Assembly (NCBI GenBank): GCA_028824125.1
Contig: JAPPES010000006.1
Span: 1-55,828, forward strand
Length of the DNA stretch: 55,828 bases
Source of the DNA: Candidatus Poribacteria bacterium
GTDB taxonomy: Bacteria; Poribacteria; WGA-4E; WGA-3G
Reading direction: 5' to 3'
Shown: piece after piece, positions 16,601-24,731 of the stretch
Layout: every line of letters starts with the position of its first letter
Numbering within the stretch: position 1 is the first letter of the stretch
Notes under the pieces: model-generated
What the model was told of the DNA's origin: nothing
Database searches by the model: none
Seen by the model: only the letters and a program-made list of their open reading frames with translations
Position numbers and translations under genes: made by a program

Positions 16601-17554
16601 TTAAGCGGCAAGGGTTTGGATAGGGTATTCGCTATCGGATTCGGGGGCTGTCCAGAACGGACTCCAATCTGTGGCTCGCTCCTTTCCGATATAAAGCGTC
16701 TTTCCGATAACTGCCCATGCTGTTCCTTCGGATGTAAACGCTATACAGCCCGTGCGAATCCGATCGGTGGATTCTGTGAGTTGACCGTTGAGTTGTGTCC
16801 ACGTCGCGCCTCCATTTTCCGAACGACAGAGCCAAGCACCACCGCCTCTCGGTCCGTTTTGGACTGTAGCAATCATTAAGTCTGGGTCTGCTGGATGTAC
16901 AGCAATACCAGTGCCGTAGCGCACCGGCAACCCTTCAATCCTGTTTACCCACGAGTCCCCTCGGTCTGGACTGACATAGACACCGTTTTGAGTATTCGCA
17001 TAAACTTGATGATCGTCTGCGGGACACGTAGCGACCTGATGGACATCTTTGTTGAGGTCTGGCGTGACGGGTTCCCACGAAATTCCTTCATCAGGGGAAC
17101 GCATGATACTCCCAACATGGATATCTGCGTAACAAAAACCATCTTGGGTTTTGGCAAAAGTCCGCACGGCTGGTGGACCACCCCATGGCGTATACCAATC
17201 TTTTCGACATTCTAATTCGTCAAACGACTTAACCCGTTCAGCCGGACCTTTTTCTCCAACGAGGCGATAGACATAAGCCCCCTCATCCGTTCCGATGAGC
17301 AGTGTCAACGGATCCTCACGAATAACGAGCAACGAAGCGATTGGATCCTCTATGCCTGTTGGAATTCGTTTTTTATCATTCTCTGATAAAACCAGTAGCG
17401 TTCCATCCGACAAGGCAGACACCACAGCTTGACCGTTTGACAGTGAAACCATTGCGCTGTATTCTTGATGATCTGTTCCTTTGTAAACTTGGACAGGTTC
17501 ACCGTTTCCATTATCTTCAACTGCATAGATAGCGTTGTAAGTTGCAAAAAACAT
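16601..17554 (-). CDS. Asp-box (BNR) beta-propeller protein
   Basis: This 317-residue protein is made of beta-propeller blades. Three Asp-box motifs are visible: SPDEGISWEPV, SPDRGDSWVNRI and SENGGATWTQL, as in sialidases and Vps10/YCF48-like propellers. No sialidase catalytic residues can be identified, so a binding role is as likely. The ATG at 17554 shares a base with the stop of the upstream caspase-like gene (TAATG) and follows AGGAGA, so the two are translationally coupled. There is no signal peptide. A broken copy of its first 30 bases is found at 18234-18264. Confidence 0.82.
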   Translation of the reverse strand: MFFATYNAIYAVEDNGNGEPVQVYKGTDHQEYSAMVSLSNGQAVVSALSDGTLLVLSENDKKRIPTGIEDPIASLLVIREDPLTLLIGTDEGAYVYRLVGEKGPAERVKSFDELECRKDWYTPWGGPPAVRTFAKTQDGFCYADIHVGSIMRSPDEGISWEPVTPDLNKDVHQVATCPADDHQVYANTQNGVYVSPDRGDSWVNRIEGLPVRYGTGIAVHPADPDLMIATVQNGPRGGGAWLCRSENGGATWTQLNGQLTESTDRIRTGCIAFTSEGTAWAVIGKTLYIGKERATDWSPFWTAPESDSEYPIQTLAA

Positions 17555-18177
17555 TATGTATTCTCCTTTGTCGTGTAATATCGGAATAACTTTGTGCCGT
17601 AACAAAAATCTGGATCGAGTTGAGACGCTTTCTCAACAGCTTCTTTTTCGGTATAGATTGTTGTCGCATAATCACGATCTTCTGCCATTAGATAGTAGAA
17701 TAAGTTGACGACAAAAACCAATGCCGAACCAGCATTAACAAATGTTTCAGTAGGCGCTATGTAGGTTTGATAGCCGGACTTCAGAAACGCATGAGCTAAT
17801 GGTTTTCTCCCAGAGCCACACGCTATAGAAATCAGGGTGCCACCTCGATTTTGTAAGTGTTCTGCAATCTTTGTTGGGGTAAGTTCAATAGTCACTGAGT
17901 CCCAACCTTCGGGACTATCATAATCTCCTGATTCCTGATCAACGACCTCAAATCTTAGGTTCATATCCTCTGCTGTTTCACCTGTGCCGTGGCAAATGAT
18001 AATCGTGTACGCATAGTTATTTGGTTGAGCAAAGAAGTCAAACACCTGCGGTTTCTGGAGAAAATGGTAGAAATCAACCCGTAACCTAAAACTTTCAAGC
18101 ATTCCGCGCAGGGCGGAAGCATCATCAACCATCGTATGGTCACAGACAATTGCGACCGGTGTAAATAATCTTAACAT
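17554..18177 (-). CDS. Caspase-like (clan CD) protein, copy B
   Basis: The 207-residue protein has the landmarks of a minimal caspase/CHAT-like fold: strand YTIIICHGTGE with a candidate catalytic His63, then strand TLISIACGSGR with a candidate catalytic Cys120, then GYQTYIAPTE. The N-terminal half is alpha/beta (FTPVAIVCD, RVDFYHFL). No p10-type second domain is obvious. It is about 70 percent identical to copy A and is fused by a TAATG overlap to the propeller gene. Protease activity is inference from motif order; a structural comparison is needed to exclude an unrelated hydrolase. Confidence 0.7.
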   Translation of the reverse strand: MLRLFTPVAIVCDHTMVDDASALRGMLESFRLRVDFYHFLQKPQVFDFFAQPNNYAYTIIICHGTGETAEDMNLRFEVVDQESGDYDSPEGWDSVTIELTPTKIAEHLQNRGGTLISIACGSGRKPLAHAFLKSGYQTYIAPTETFVNAGSALVFVVNLFYYLMAEDRDYATTIYTEKEAVEKASQLDPDFCYGTKLFRYYTTKENT

Positions 18178-18233
18178 GTAAATTTTCCTTATAACAATTT
18201 ACCATGTTGGGTATATTAAAAGTGAATTCATTG

Positions 18234-18264
18234 GCATAGATAGCGTTGTAAGTTGCAAAAACAT
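18234..18264 (-). pseudogene. Truncated 5' end of the Asp-box propeller gene
   Basis: The bases after the copy A stop repeat the first about 30 bases of the propeller gene, including the TAATG overlap, but with one T missing so the frame is lost at once. It marks the edge of a tandem duplication whose unit was caspase-like gene plus start of propeller gene. Confidence 0.8.
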
Positions 18265-18914
18265 TATGTATTCACCTTTTCTGTATAGCGTTTGAATATC
18301 TTCGTACCGAAGCGAAAATGTGGATCAAGTTGTGCCGCTTTTTCGACAGCCTCTTGTTCCGTATAGGTAGTTGTTGAATAATCTCGGTCCACCCCGTCCA
18401 TCAGATAATAGAAAAAACTGGTGAAAAAGACTAATGATGAATCAAGATCAACATATATTTCCTTTAGGTCATCGGGATGAAAAGGTGCAATATAGGATTG
18501 ATAGCCAGATTTTAGAAATGCCTCTGCTATCGGTTCTCTTCCTGAACCACACGCTGTAGAAAGCAGCGTGCCCTCCCTATTTTGGACGTATTCGGTAATT
18601 TTCGTAGGTGTCAGTTCAACAACGATATGATCCCATCCTTCGTCCCCAGGGGTATCGTAATCCCCATCTTCCTGATCAACGACCTCAAGTCGTAGGTGCA
18701 TATCTTCTGCTGTTTCACCTGAGCCGTGACAAAAGATAATTGTATATGCATAGTTGCGTTGTTGTGAAAAGAAATCAAGAATTTGACGTTTTTGGACAAA
18801 ATAGTGGAAATCTACCTGTAACCTGAAACTTTCAAGCACGCCGCGGAGTGCGTCTGCTTCCCGAAGCATCGTGCGATCACAGACAATTGCGACCGGTGTA
18901 AATAATCTTAACAT
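18264..18914 (-). CDS. Caspase-like (clan CD) protein, copy A
   Basis: A 216-residue tandem paralog of 17554-18177. Candidate dyad residues are His63 in TIIFCHGSGE and Cys122 in TLLSTACGSGR. It differs mainly by a nine-residue insertion after YIAP (FHPDDLKEI). Both copies share the same 5' context (ACATGTAAATTTTCCTT on the plus strand), which confirms duplication. It lies 54 bp downstream of the beta-helix gene on the same strand. Confidence 0.7.
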   Translation of the reverse strand: MLRLFTPVAIVCDRTMLREADALRGVLESFRLQVDFHYFVQKRQILDFFSQQRNYAYTIIFCHGSGETAEDMHLRLEVVDQEDGDYDTPGDEGWDHIVVELTPTKITEYVQNREGTLLSTACGSGREPIAEAFLKSGYQSYIAPFHPDDLKEIYVDLDSSLVFFTSFFYYLMDGVDRDYSTTTYTEQEAVEKAAQLDPHFRFGTKIFKRYTEKVNT

Positions 18915-18968
18915 GTAAATTTTCCTTCATTACAATTTACAATGTTGTGCAAATTAAAAGTGAATCTA

Positions 18969-20684
18969 TTAATCCGAATTGTTCCCATCTGGGCAATTCC
19001 ATTTTTCGTTATCAATCAGGCGATAGTGTTTAAACAGGTCACCAGATTTATAAGTTTCAACCTTATCTGGTGTAATCTCATCCTCGGTGACAGCAATTTG
19101 CCACGGATCAATGTAGATTTTCTTGTCCTCAGAGATTTTTGTGGGGTCTACAAAATAGATATAAATCGTTTCATTTGGCTGAAACTGCTCCGGATTTTCA
19201 AAGGAAATGGTGCGTTCTGTCAAATCTATATTAGAAGTCCCCGGTGGACGTGCCGCGCAAGCCAATGCGAAGAGAAAGTCAGGGGTGAGATAGATCGCTT
19301 CCAAAGCTTCTTCCGGAGGTCTCCCAGGCGGCGCGTGAGCTTTGCGTTTTCTCAATTTTGGAAAAGACTGCTTGCTTCCGTGGTATAAATACGCCGTTTG
19401 TTCTCCAAGGCTTTCGTACCCATGATATTCTTTGACAACCAACGCAAGTTTTTCCCTATCTTTACCTAATTCAGCACGGACACCGTTCGGATTCAACACC
19501 GTGATTGTCCCTGTGACATCCTGAAGCGGTAAATCACTGTCTTGTTGCGTATAGGCAACAGCAGGACGATCATAATTGTCCTCAACGAAACAATTGATGA
19601 AATCAATACCGCCCATGGACTGCACTATGTTCGTTTGCGGTAAAGATAACGAAATCGGAGACCATTCACCACCGAACTCTCGATCAGTCGCAGCGTTGAT
19701 CACAGCGCAATCCGTAAACGTCACGCGCGCACCATTAACTGATTTTTCCTGAACCTTAATGCCGTAAGTAATGGTATTTTCAACGGTGCAGTTATTAAAT
19801 TCGATGTGTCCACCCGGACCGTTGTCTCTGATTTTGGATACGCGGATACCCGCTCCATGCTGACTGCTAATGTAGCAATTGTCAAAACGTATTGACACAT
19901 CTTCAGACTCATCTGTGGTATGTGCCAAGAAGATTTCAATTCCGTCACCAGCGTTGTCAACGAACTGGCAACCGGAGAATTGCACATTTTTGATCCGCTG
20001 ATCGCTTAAGTCGGGTTCAATGTCTACACCGGATGATGGCGGTGTTCCCCACGTATTTGAAAACGTGCAGTTTTCAACTGTCAGGTTTTCAGCACTAATA
20101 ACGCTGATTCCCTGCCGATAATGGTTTTCACAGACGATGTCGCGTAGCAGCACATTTTCAGAGTGCCTGAGTTCCTTACTCCCATTAACATAAATCCCAT
20201 CTCCGCCGCTATCTTCGAGCGTCAAACCAAAGACCTGGACGTTTTTTGAGCCGCGAATAGATAAGGTCATTCGCCACTCTGCCTTTGGATACTGTCCATA
20301 CCACCGATGCCATCCCATCTGTTCCAGCACAAGTCCCGTGATATAATCCTGTTTCCACATACGAAAGGTTGCCCCATATCCGCGTATGGTAAGGTTCTCT
20401 ACATCTTGTGCGGTGAACATTGAATCACCTTTGCCTCGATATTCACCCCGTTTTGCTGAGACGACTGTCCCACGCTCAAAAATCAGTTCCTGATTGCTTG
20501 CAAGTTTAATCGGTCGAATTATCCAATCGGCACGCATATTTGGGATAATCAACCGTCGCGCGCCAGAATCAATTGCAGCCTGCAATCCTTCTGTCGCATC
20601 CTCTGGATTGAATCCCCACCACGCGGCATTTGCATCTGTCCTTTTCCCTGATTGAACGTCTGCAATCGCCTCAAGATTTTTCAT
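18969..20684 (-). CDS. Right-handed beta-helix (pectate-lyase-like) protein
   Basis: The 571-residue protein starts with a GH28/pectate-lyase-type N-terminal cap (ATEGLQAAIDSGARRLIIPNM and FTAQDVENLTIRGYGATFRMW). At least eight beta-helix turns follow with NVxVxNCxF-like steps such as NLTVENCTFSNTWGTPPSSGVDIEP and NVQFSGCQFVDNAGDGIEIF. The repeated asparagine-ladder pattern indicates a parallel beta-helix, probably polysaccharide-acting, but catalytic residues are not assignable. No signal peptide was seen. The start at 20684 has GGAG ten bases upstream; an in-frame codon 27 bases earlier lacks support. Confidence 0.82.
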   Translation of the reverse strand: MKNLEAIADVQSGKRTDANAAWWGFNPEDATEGLQAAIDSGARRLIIPNMRADWIIRPIKLASNQELIFERGTVVSAKRGEYRGKGDSMFTAQDVENLTIRGYGATFRMWKQDYITGLVLEQMGWHRWYGQYPKAEWRMTLSIRGSKNVQVFGLTLEDSGGDGIYVNGSKELRHSENVLLRDIVCENHYRQGISVISAENLTVENCTFSNTWGTPPSSGVDIEPDLSDQRIKNVQFSGCQFVDNAGDGIEIFLAHTTDESEDVSIRFDNCYISSQHGAGIRVSKIRDNGPGGHIEFNNCTVENTITYGIKVQEKSVNGARVTFTDCAVINAATDREFGGEWSPISLSLPQTNIVQSMGGIDFINCFVEDNYDRPAVAYTQQDSDLPLQDVTGTITVLNPNGVRAELGKDREKLALVVKEYHGYESLGEQTAYLYHGSKQSFPKLRKRKAHAPPGRPPEEALEAIYLTPDFLFALACAARPPGTSNIDLTERTISFENPEQFQPNETIYIYFVDPTKISEDKKIYIDPWQIAVTEDEITPDKVETYKSGDLFKHYRLIDNEKWNCPDGNNSD

Positions 20685-20717
20685 AATTATGCTCCACAAC
20701 GGATAGTCCAAAAACCT

Positions 20718-22001
20718 CTACAACGCAAACGTCTTCTCATCATCAAGATCAATAGCGGCGAACAAAGTCCTGATTTCCGAAGGGTCTGCATCAAGTTTTT
20801 TAAGTCTTTCCGCCATCCTCGCTTTTTGCCGTTCGGTTTCAGGCACCATTTGTGTCATCTTTTCATTAAATGCTTTGATGTCTGCCTCGCTCTTTGGATA
20901 GTTCTCTTTCAACCATGCCTCGACTTCCGCATCAGTTGGCAAAGCCTTTAATACTTCAGTAAAATCAGCTGGGGATACTCCCAAAAATCCGAGCGTCATC
21001 CTGTCAAGTCCCGACTCCTCTCCATAGAAATAAGACCCCAAGGTATTGCCAATAAATGCCCTACCTTTGTCTATCAATCGTGCAAGTTGAACCATTCCGT
21101 AGACATCGGTATTGTAAGGGCTGCGGGGTGCGCGGCGTTGCAGGTCTACTATGCCGAAACTCAACTCGTCATCTAAATCTTGGAGTGCTACCCATGTGGT
21201 AATGTCGGTTCGGGTCGCGTCTACTTCTTGTCGGCGTGCTTCAAAACGTTCCCGCGAAGTTTCATCAGGACCACGATTGACCATAGCATGATTAAATGCA
21301 TGAATCTCTTCCTGTGATTTATTACAGTTTTCCTGCACCCACTCACCTATCTCAATATCATTCGGATTGTTGACCGCCGCTTCCTGAAACTCATCCGCAG
21401 AAATACCAAGGAACGTCAAAATGCGTACATCTTGTCCGGAAATATCGCCATATTTATAGTCACCGATTTTTCCTGCGCGTTCCGCGCGTGCTTTATCTGC
21501 CATCCGTGCCACACCGCAGATACCAGCAACGTCTCTTGCACGTGCACTGCGTGGTGGGCGTGCGGTAAGATCCACTTGCCAGAAACATCCCCAATCATCC
21601 AACTCAATAGACTGCAGCACTGTCTTAATATCGGTGCGATCTGGGGCAAACTTTGCAAGCCTTTCTTTTAGAAGTTGTTGATGTTTTCTGTCAGTTGGTA
21701 GCCGTTCCAGTTCAGTTTGGTTAAATGCTGCAATTTCTTCATCTGCCTTTTTGCCTTGTTCAAGCATCCACGCACTGAGTGCAGCATCATCGGCCTCGTC
21801 AGCTGCCTCCGCAAATGCGTCTGCTGAAATATCCAAAAATGCTAATATGCGCCGATCTAAACCTGAATGGTCTCCATAGACAAAATCGCCGAGGGTTTCC
21901 TCGTTATGTGCGCGTGCTTTGTCTGTCATGCGTGCCGCACCGACAATCCCGGCAACACCGAGATTTGATGGGCGACGCGGTGGTTGACGTGTCAAATCCA
22001 T
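20718..22001 (-). CDS. Triple DUF5069 protein
   Basis: Three tandem copies of a roughly 142-residue domain begin at residues 1, 143 and 285 with DLTRQPPRRPS, DLTARPPRSAR and DLQRRAPRSPY. Each continues with (A/L)ARM.DK(A/G)RA, a G-(D/S)-(F/Y)-x-YG segment, LDR-x-L-x-FL(D/G)(I/V)-(S/P) and a C-terminal helix containing (A/K)-AFN. This is the DUF5069 pattern, which usually occurs once per protein. Function is unknown. AAAGGAAA precedes the ATG. It heads a same-strand run leading to the beta-helix and caspase-like genes. Confidence 0.85.
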   Translation of the reverse strand: MDLTRQPPRRPSNLGVAGIVGAARMTDKARAHNEETLGDFVYGDHSGLDRRILAFLDISADAFAEAADEADDAALSAWMLEQGKKADEEIAAFNQTELERLPTDRKHQQLLKERLAKFAPDRTDIKTVLQSIELDDWGCFWQVDLTARPPRSARARDVAGICGVARMADKARAERAGKIGDYKYGDISGQDVRILTFLGISADEFQEAAVNNPNDIEIGEWVQENCNKSQEEIHAFNHAMVNRGPDETSRERFEARRQEVDATRTDITTWVALQDLDDELSFGIVDLQRRAPRSPYNTDVYGMVQLARLIDKGRAFIGNTLGSYFYGEESGLDRMTLGFLGVSPADFTEVLKALPTDAEVEAWLKENYPKSEADIKAFNEKMTQMVPETERQKARMAERLKKLDADPSEIRTLFAAIDLDDEKTFAL

Positions 22002-22029
22002 AATTCGTTTCCTTTCAATTTATTTAAAA

Positions 22030-22070
22030 ACGTGGTATCATATCTCCAAATGATATTGTATCATATTTAG
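22030..22070. promoter_or_regulatory. Possible operator in divergent promoter region
   Basis: TATCATAT occurs at 22036-22043 and 22059-22066 with the inverted form ATGATAT between them, in the 105-bp gap between divergent genes. Symmetry suggests a regulator site; this is weak evidence in AT-rich DNA. Confidence 0.25.
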
Positions 22071-22106
22071 AGTACGTGTCAAACGAAAACAGGAAATTCA
22101 CATCTT

Positions 22107-24731
22107 ATGAAATACAGCCTCAAATCTTTATTGATAGGACTGATAACCTTAACGTTTATCCTATCATGTGCGCAGGCACCCCAGCAGGTTGCCGAAAACA
22201 CCTTAGCACCAACAGAAAACTTAGCAATAAAAAAAGCAGAAGGATCTACAGTCCTATTGGTGAGCAGAAATGGTAAATCCGAACCGCTTGGTAGTGGCTT
22301 TTTTGTAGATAAGGACAAGATTGCAACGAATATTCATGTTGTCGCACAGCCCGGACCGATTTTCGCCAAACTAAGCGATAAAGAGCAAACTATATCAATT
22401 GAAGGTGTTGTGGCGTATGACGTGAAAAACAATCTCGTTATTTTAAAACTTTCTGGTGAGGGAATTCCGCTTCCTCTTGGGGACAGTGACACAATTCAAA
22501 GAGGCGACTCTGTCTTTATTGTAGGATATCCTTACGGAAAATATAATGTTACAAAAAGATCCATAGACAGCATTCACAAAAGCAACAAATGGTTTTGGAT
22601 GAAGGCTTTTACCGCTAAAGGGGTTAGTGGAGGCGCAGCGTTAAACGCAAAAGGAGAAGTCACCGGAGTTTACGTGGGGTATGGTAACGATTCTCACAGC
22701 TACATTATTCCCTCAAACATCCTTAAAGCATTACTTACCAAGTCTGCGCTAATAGAGTCATTGGTGGAGTGGCGAAAGCGAGAATCTATCCGTTCCTATG
22801 CCTACTTTGTGCAGGGATACAGAAAGTACGAAGCAGATCATTATGATGAAGCGATATCCGATTTAAATAGAGTTATACAACTAACCCCTGAGTTTCCCGC
22901 TGCCTACTTTAAGCGAGCACTCGTCTATGCTGAACGTAAGGATTACGAGAAGGCGATAGTTGATTATACTAAAGTAATTGAACTAAACCCTGAAGATACT
23001 ATTGCCTACCAAAAGAGAGGGCGCGTAAAACGTCGTCTTGGCTCATCCAAAAGTGATATCGTCCAAAAACTTGATTTGTTTTCTGCAGCAATTGATGACT
23101 ATACGCATGCTATTCGATTATACCCCCAATATGTAATTGCTTACAATAATCGGGGATGGGTGAAGTATCTCATTGGAAAATATGGAGCGGATGTAACCAA
23201 AGCACGGCAACTGTATGAATCAGCGATAGATGATTACACACAAGCCATCAAGATTGACCCTAAATATATGCCTGCTCATAAGAATCGAGGACGTGCGAAA
23301 GCAGCAGTTGGAGACATAGAATCTGCAAACGGAAATCCAAAAGCCGCTCGAATCTTATATAAGGAAGGGATTGCTGAATATTACAAATCTGCAGATGTTG
23401 GTTTACAGAAAACGCAATTGGAATCTGTAAAAGGTAGAGAATCTACGGTACGTGTCATGTGTTGGGCTGGGACCTCAAGTGGATTTTCCTATGGTAGTGG
23501 CTTTTTTGTAGATTACAACAAGATTGTAACGAATATTCATGTTGTTGACAAGTCGGGGCCTGTTTTCGTCAAGTTACTTGACGAAAACACAATCTGGGCA
23601 GTTGAAGGTGTTATTGCTTTTGATGTGGAAAACGACCTTGTTGTCCTAAAAATTGAAGGCGAAGGTTCACCACTCATCTTGGGGGACAGTGATGTGGTTG
23701 AAATCGGTGAGTCTGTTATTTCTGTGGGATATCCTGGTAGAAGATATGAGGTTTTGGCAGGAACGGTACACGGGACGAAAAATGGAGGCAAACTTTTACT
23801 TACAACGATAGATTCTTCTCCCGGAAGCAGCGGTGGTCCTGTCTTAAACAGTAAGAATGAAGTTGTCGGGATTCATGTAAGGAGTGACAATTTCACCAGT
23901 TCCGCTATTCCTTCAAACGCACTTAAACACCTGCTTAACCAGTCTGAACTCATGGAGCCTTTGGAAGAGTGGCAGAAGCTCGATAGTATACTTGCCTATG
24001 TTTACTTCGGGAAAGGAAAAAACAGATCCAACGCAAAAGAGTACAAGCAGGCAATAATTGACTTCAATAAAGCCATCCAACTTAACCCTGAATATACTCG
24101 CGCCTATTTTGAACGTGGGTTTGCCAAGTATAAGATTAGAGACTATATAGGATCGATAGACGATTACACGCAAGCAATTAAATTTAACCCGCAGTATGCT
24201 ATGGCATACAGCAATCGCGGGAATCGGATACGCAGCCTTGCCACATCTAAAGCAGATCAAGGGAATATAGCGGAAGCACACGAAATGTATGAAGCAGCAA
24301 TTGAAGACTATACCCGTGCGATACAATCATACCCTAAGTATGCGAAAGCGTACAACAATATGGGAAGGTGTAGATATTTCTTTGGCAAATCTAAAGAAGA
24401 TCAAGGCAATGTCGCAGAAGCACAACGACTCTATGAAGCAGCTATTGATGATTATACACACGCAATCAACATTAACCCGGAATATACCACTGCCTATTTC
24501 AATCGCGGTATTCAGAGACGACGTCTTGGCGCATCTAAAGCAGACCAAGGAAATATAACAGAAGCACAGCAACTCTATCAAGCAGCTATTGATGATTATA
24601 CACAAGCAATCGAGATTGACCCGAAGCATGTGCTTGCTCATTATAATCGCGGGAATGCAAAGAAAGCACTTGGGCAACATGAGGCGGCAGAAAAAGATTT
24701 TGTGAAGGCAAAAGAGCTTGAATCTAAATAA
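22107..24731 (+). CDS. Lipoprotein with two trypsin-like domains and TPR repeats
   Basis: An 874-residue chimera. The lipobox FILSC places the acylated Cys at 21. Trypsin domain 1 (about 45-215) has His77 (TNIHVV) and Ser174 (GVSGG), but the catalytic Asp position reads Asn109 (VKNNLVIL). Then come TPR units (about 230-435). Trypsin domain 2 (about 445-620) has a complete triad His478, Asp510 and Ser575 (GSSGG). A second TPR array (about 630-870) ends the protein. The layout is an internal duplication of protease plus TPR. Domain 1 may be a pseudoprotease. No PDZ domain was seen, so it is not DegP. Envelope-anchored location is inferred. Confidence 0.9.
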   Translation: MKYSLKSLLIGLITLTFILSCAQAPQQVAENTLAPTENLAIKKAEGSTVLLVSRNGKSEPLGSGFFVDKDKIATNIHVVAQPGPIFAKLSDKEQTISIEGVVAYDVKNNLVILKLSGEGIPLPLGDSDTIQRGDSVFIVGYPYGKYNVTKRSIDSIHKSNKWFWMKAFTAKGVSGGAALNAKGEVTGVYVGYGNDSHSYIIPSNILKALLTKSALIESLVEWRKRESIRSYAYFVQGYRKYEADHYDEAISDLNRVIQLTPEFPAAYFKRALVYAERKDYEKAIVDYTKVIELNPEDTIAYQKRGRVKRRLGSSKSDIVQKLDLFSAAIDDYTHAIRLYPQYVIAYNNRGWVKYLIGKYGADVTKARQLYESAIDDYTQAIKIDPKYMPAHKNRGRAKAAVGDIESANGNPKAARILYKEGIAEYYKSADVGLQKTQLESVKGRESTVRVMCWAGTSSGFSYGSGFFVDYNKIVTNIHVVDKSGPVFVKLLDENTIWAVEGVIAFDVENDLVVLKIEGEGSPLILGDSDVVEIGESVISVGYPGRRYEVLAGTVHGTKNGGKLLLTTIDSSPGSSGGPVLNSKNEVVGIHVRSDNFTSSAIPSNALKHLLNQSELMEPLEEWQKLDSILAYVYFGKGKNRSNAKEYKQAIIDFNKAIQLNPEYTRAYFERGFAKYKIRDYIGSIDDYTQAIKFNPQYAMAYSNRGNRIRSLATSKADQGNIAEAHEMYEAAIEDYTRAIQSYPKYAKAYNNMGRCRYFFGKSKEDQGNVAEAQRLYEAAIDDYTHAININPEYTTAYFNRGIQRRRLGASKADQGNITEAQQLYQAAIDDYTQAIEIDPKHVLAHYNRGNAKKALGQHEAAEKDFVKAKELESK

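Noticed and set aside
16601..17554. Sialidase
   Set aside because: Asp boxes alone do not define sialidases; the catalytic Arg triad, Tyr and Glu could not be placed.
22107..24731. DegP/HtrA protease
   Set aside because: No PDZ domain is present; the trypsin domains are joined to TPR units instead.
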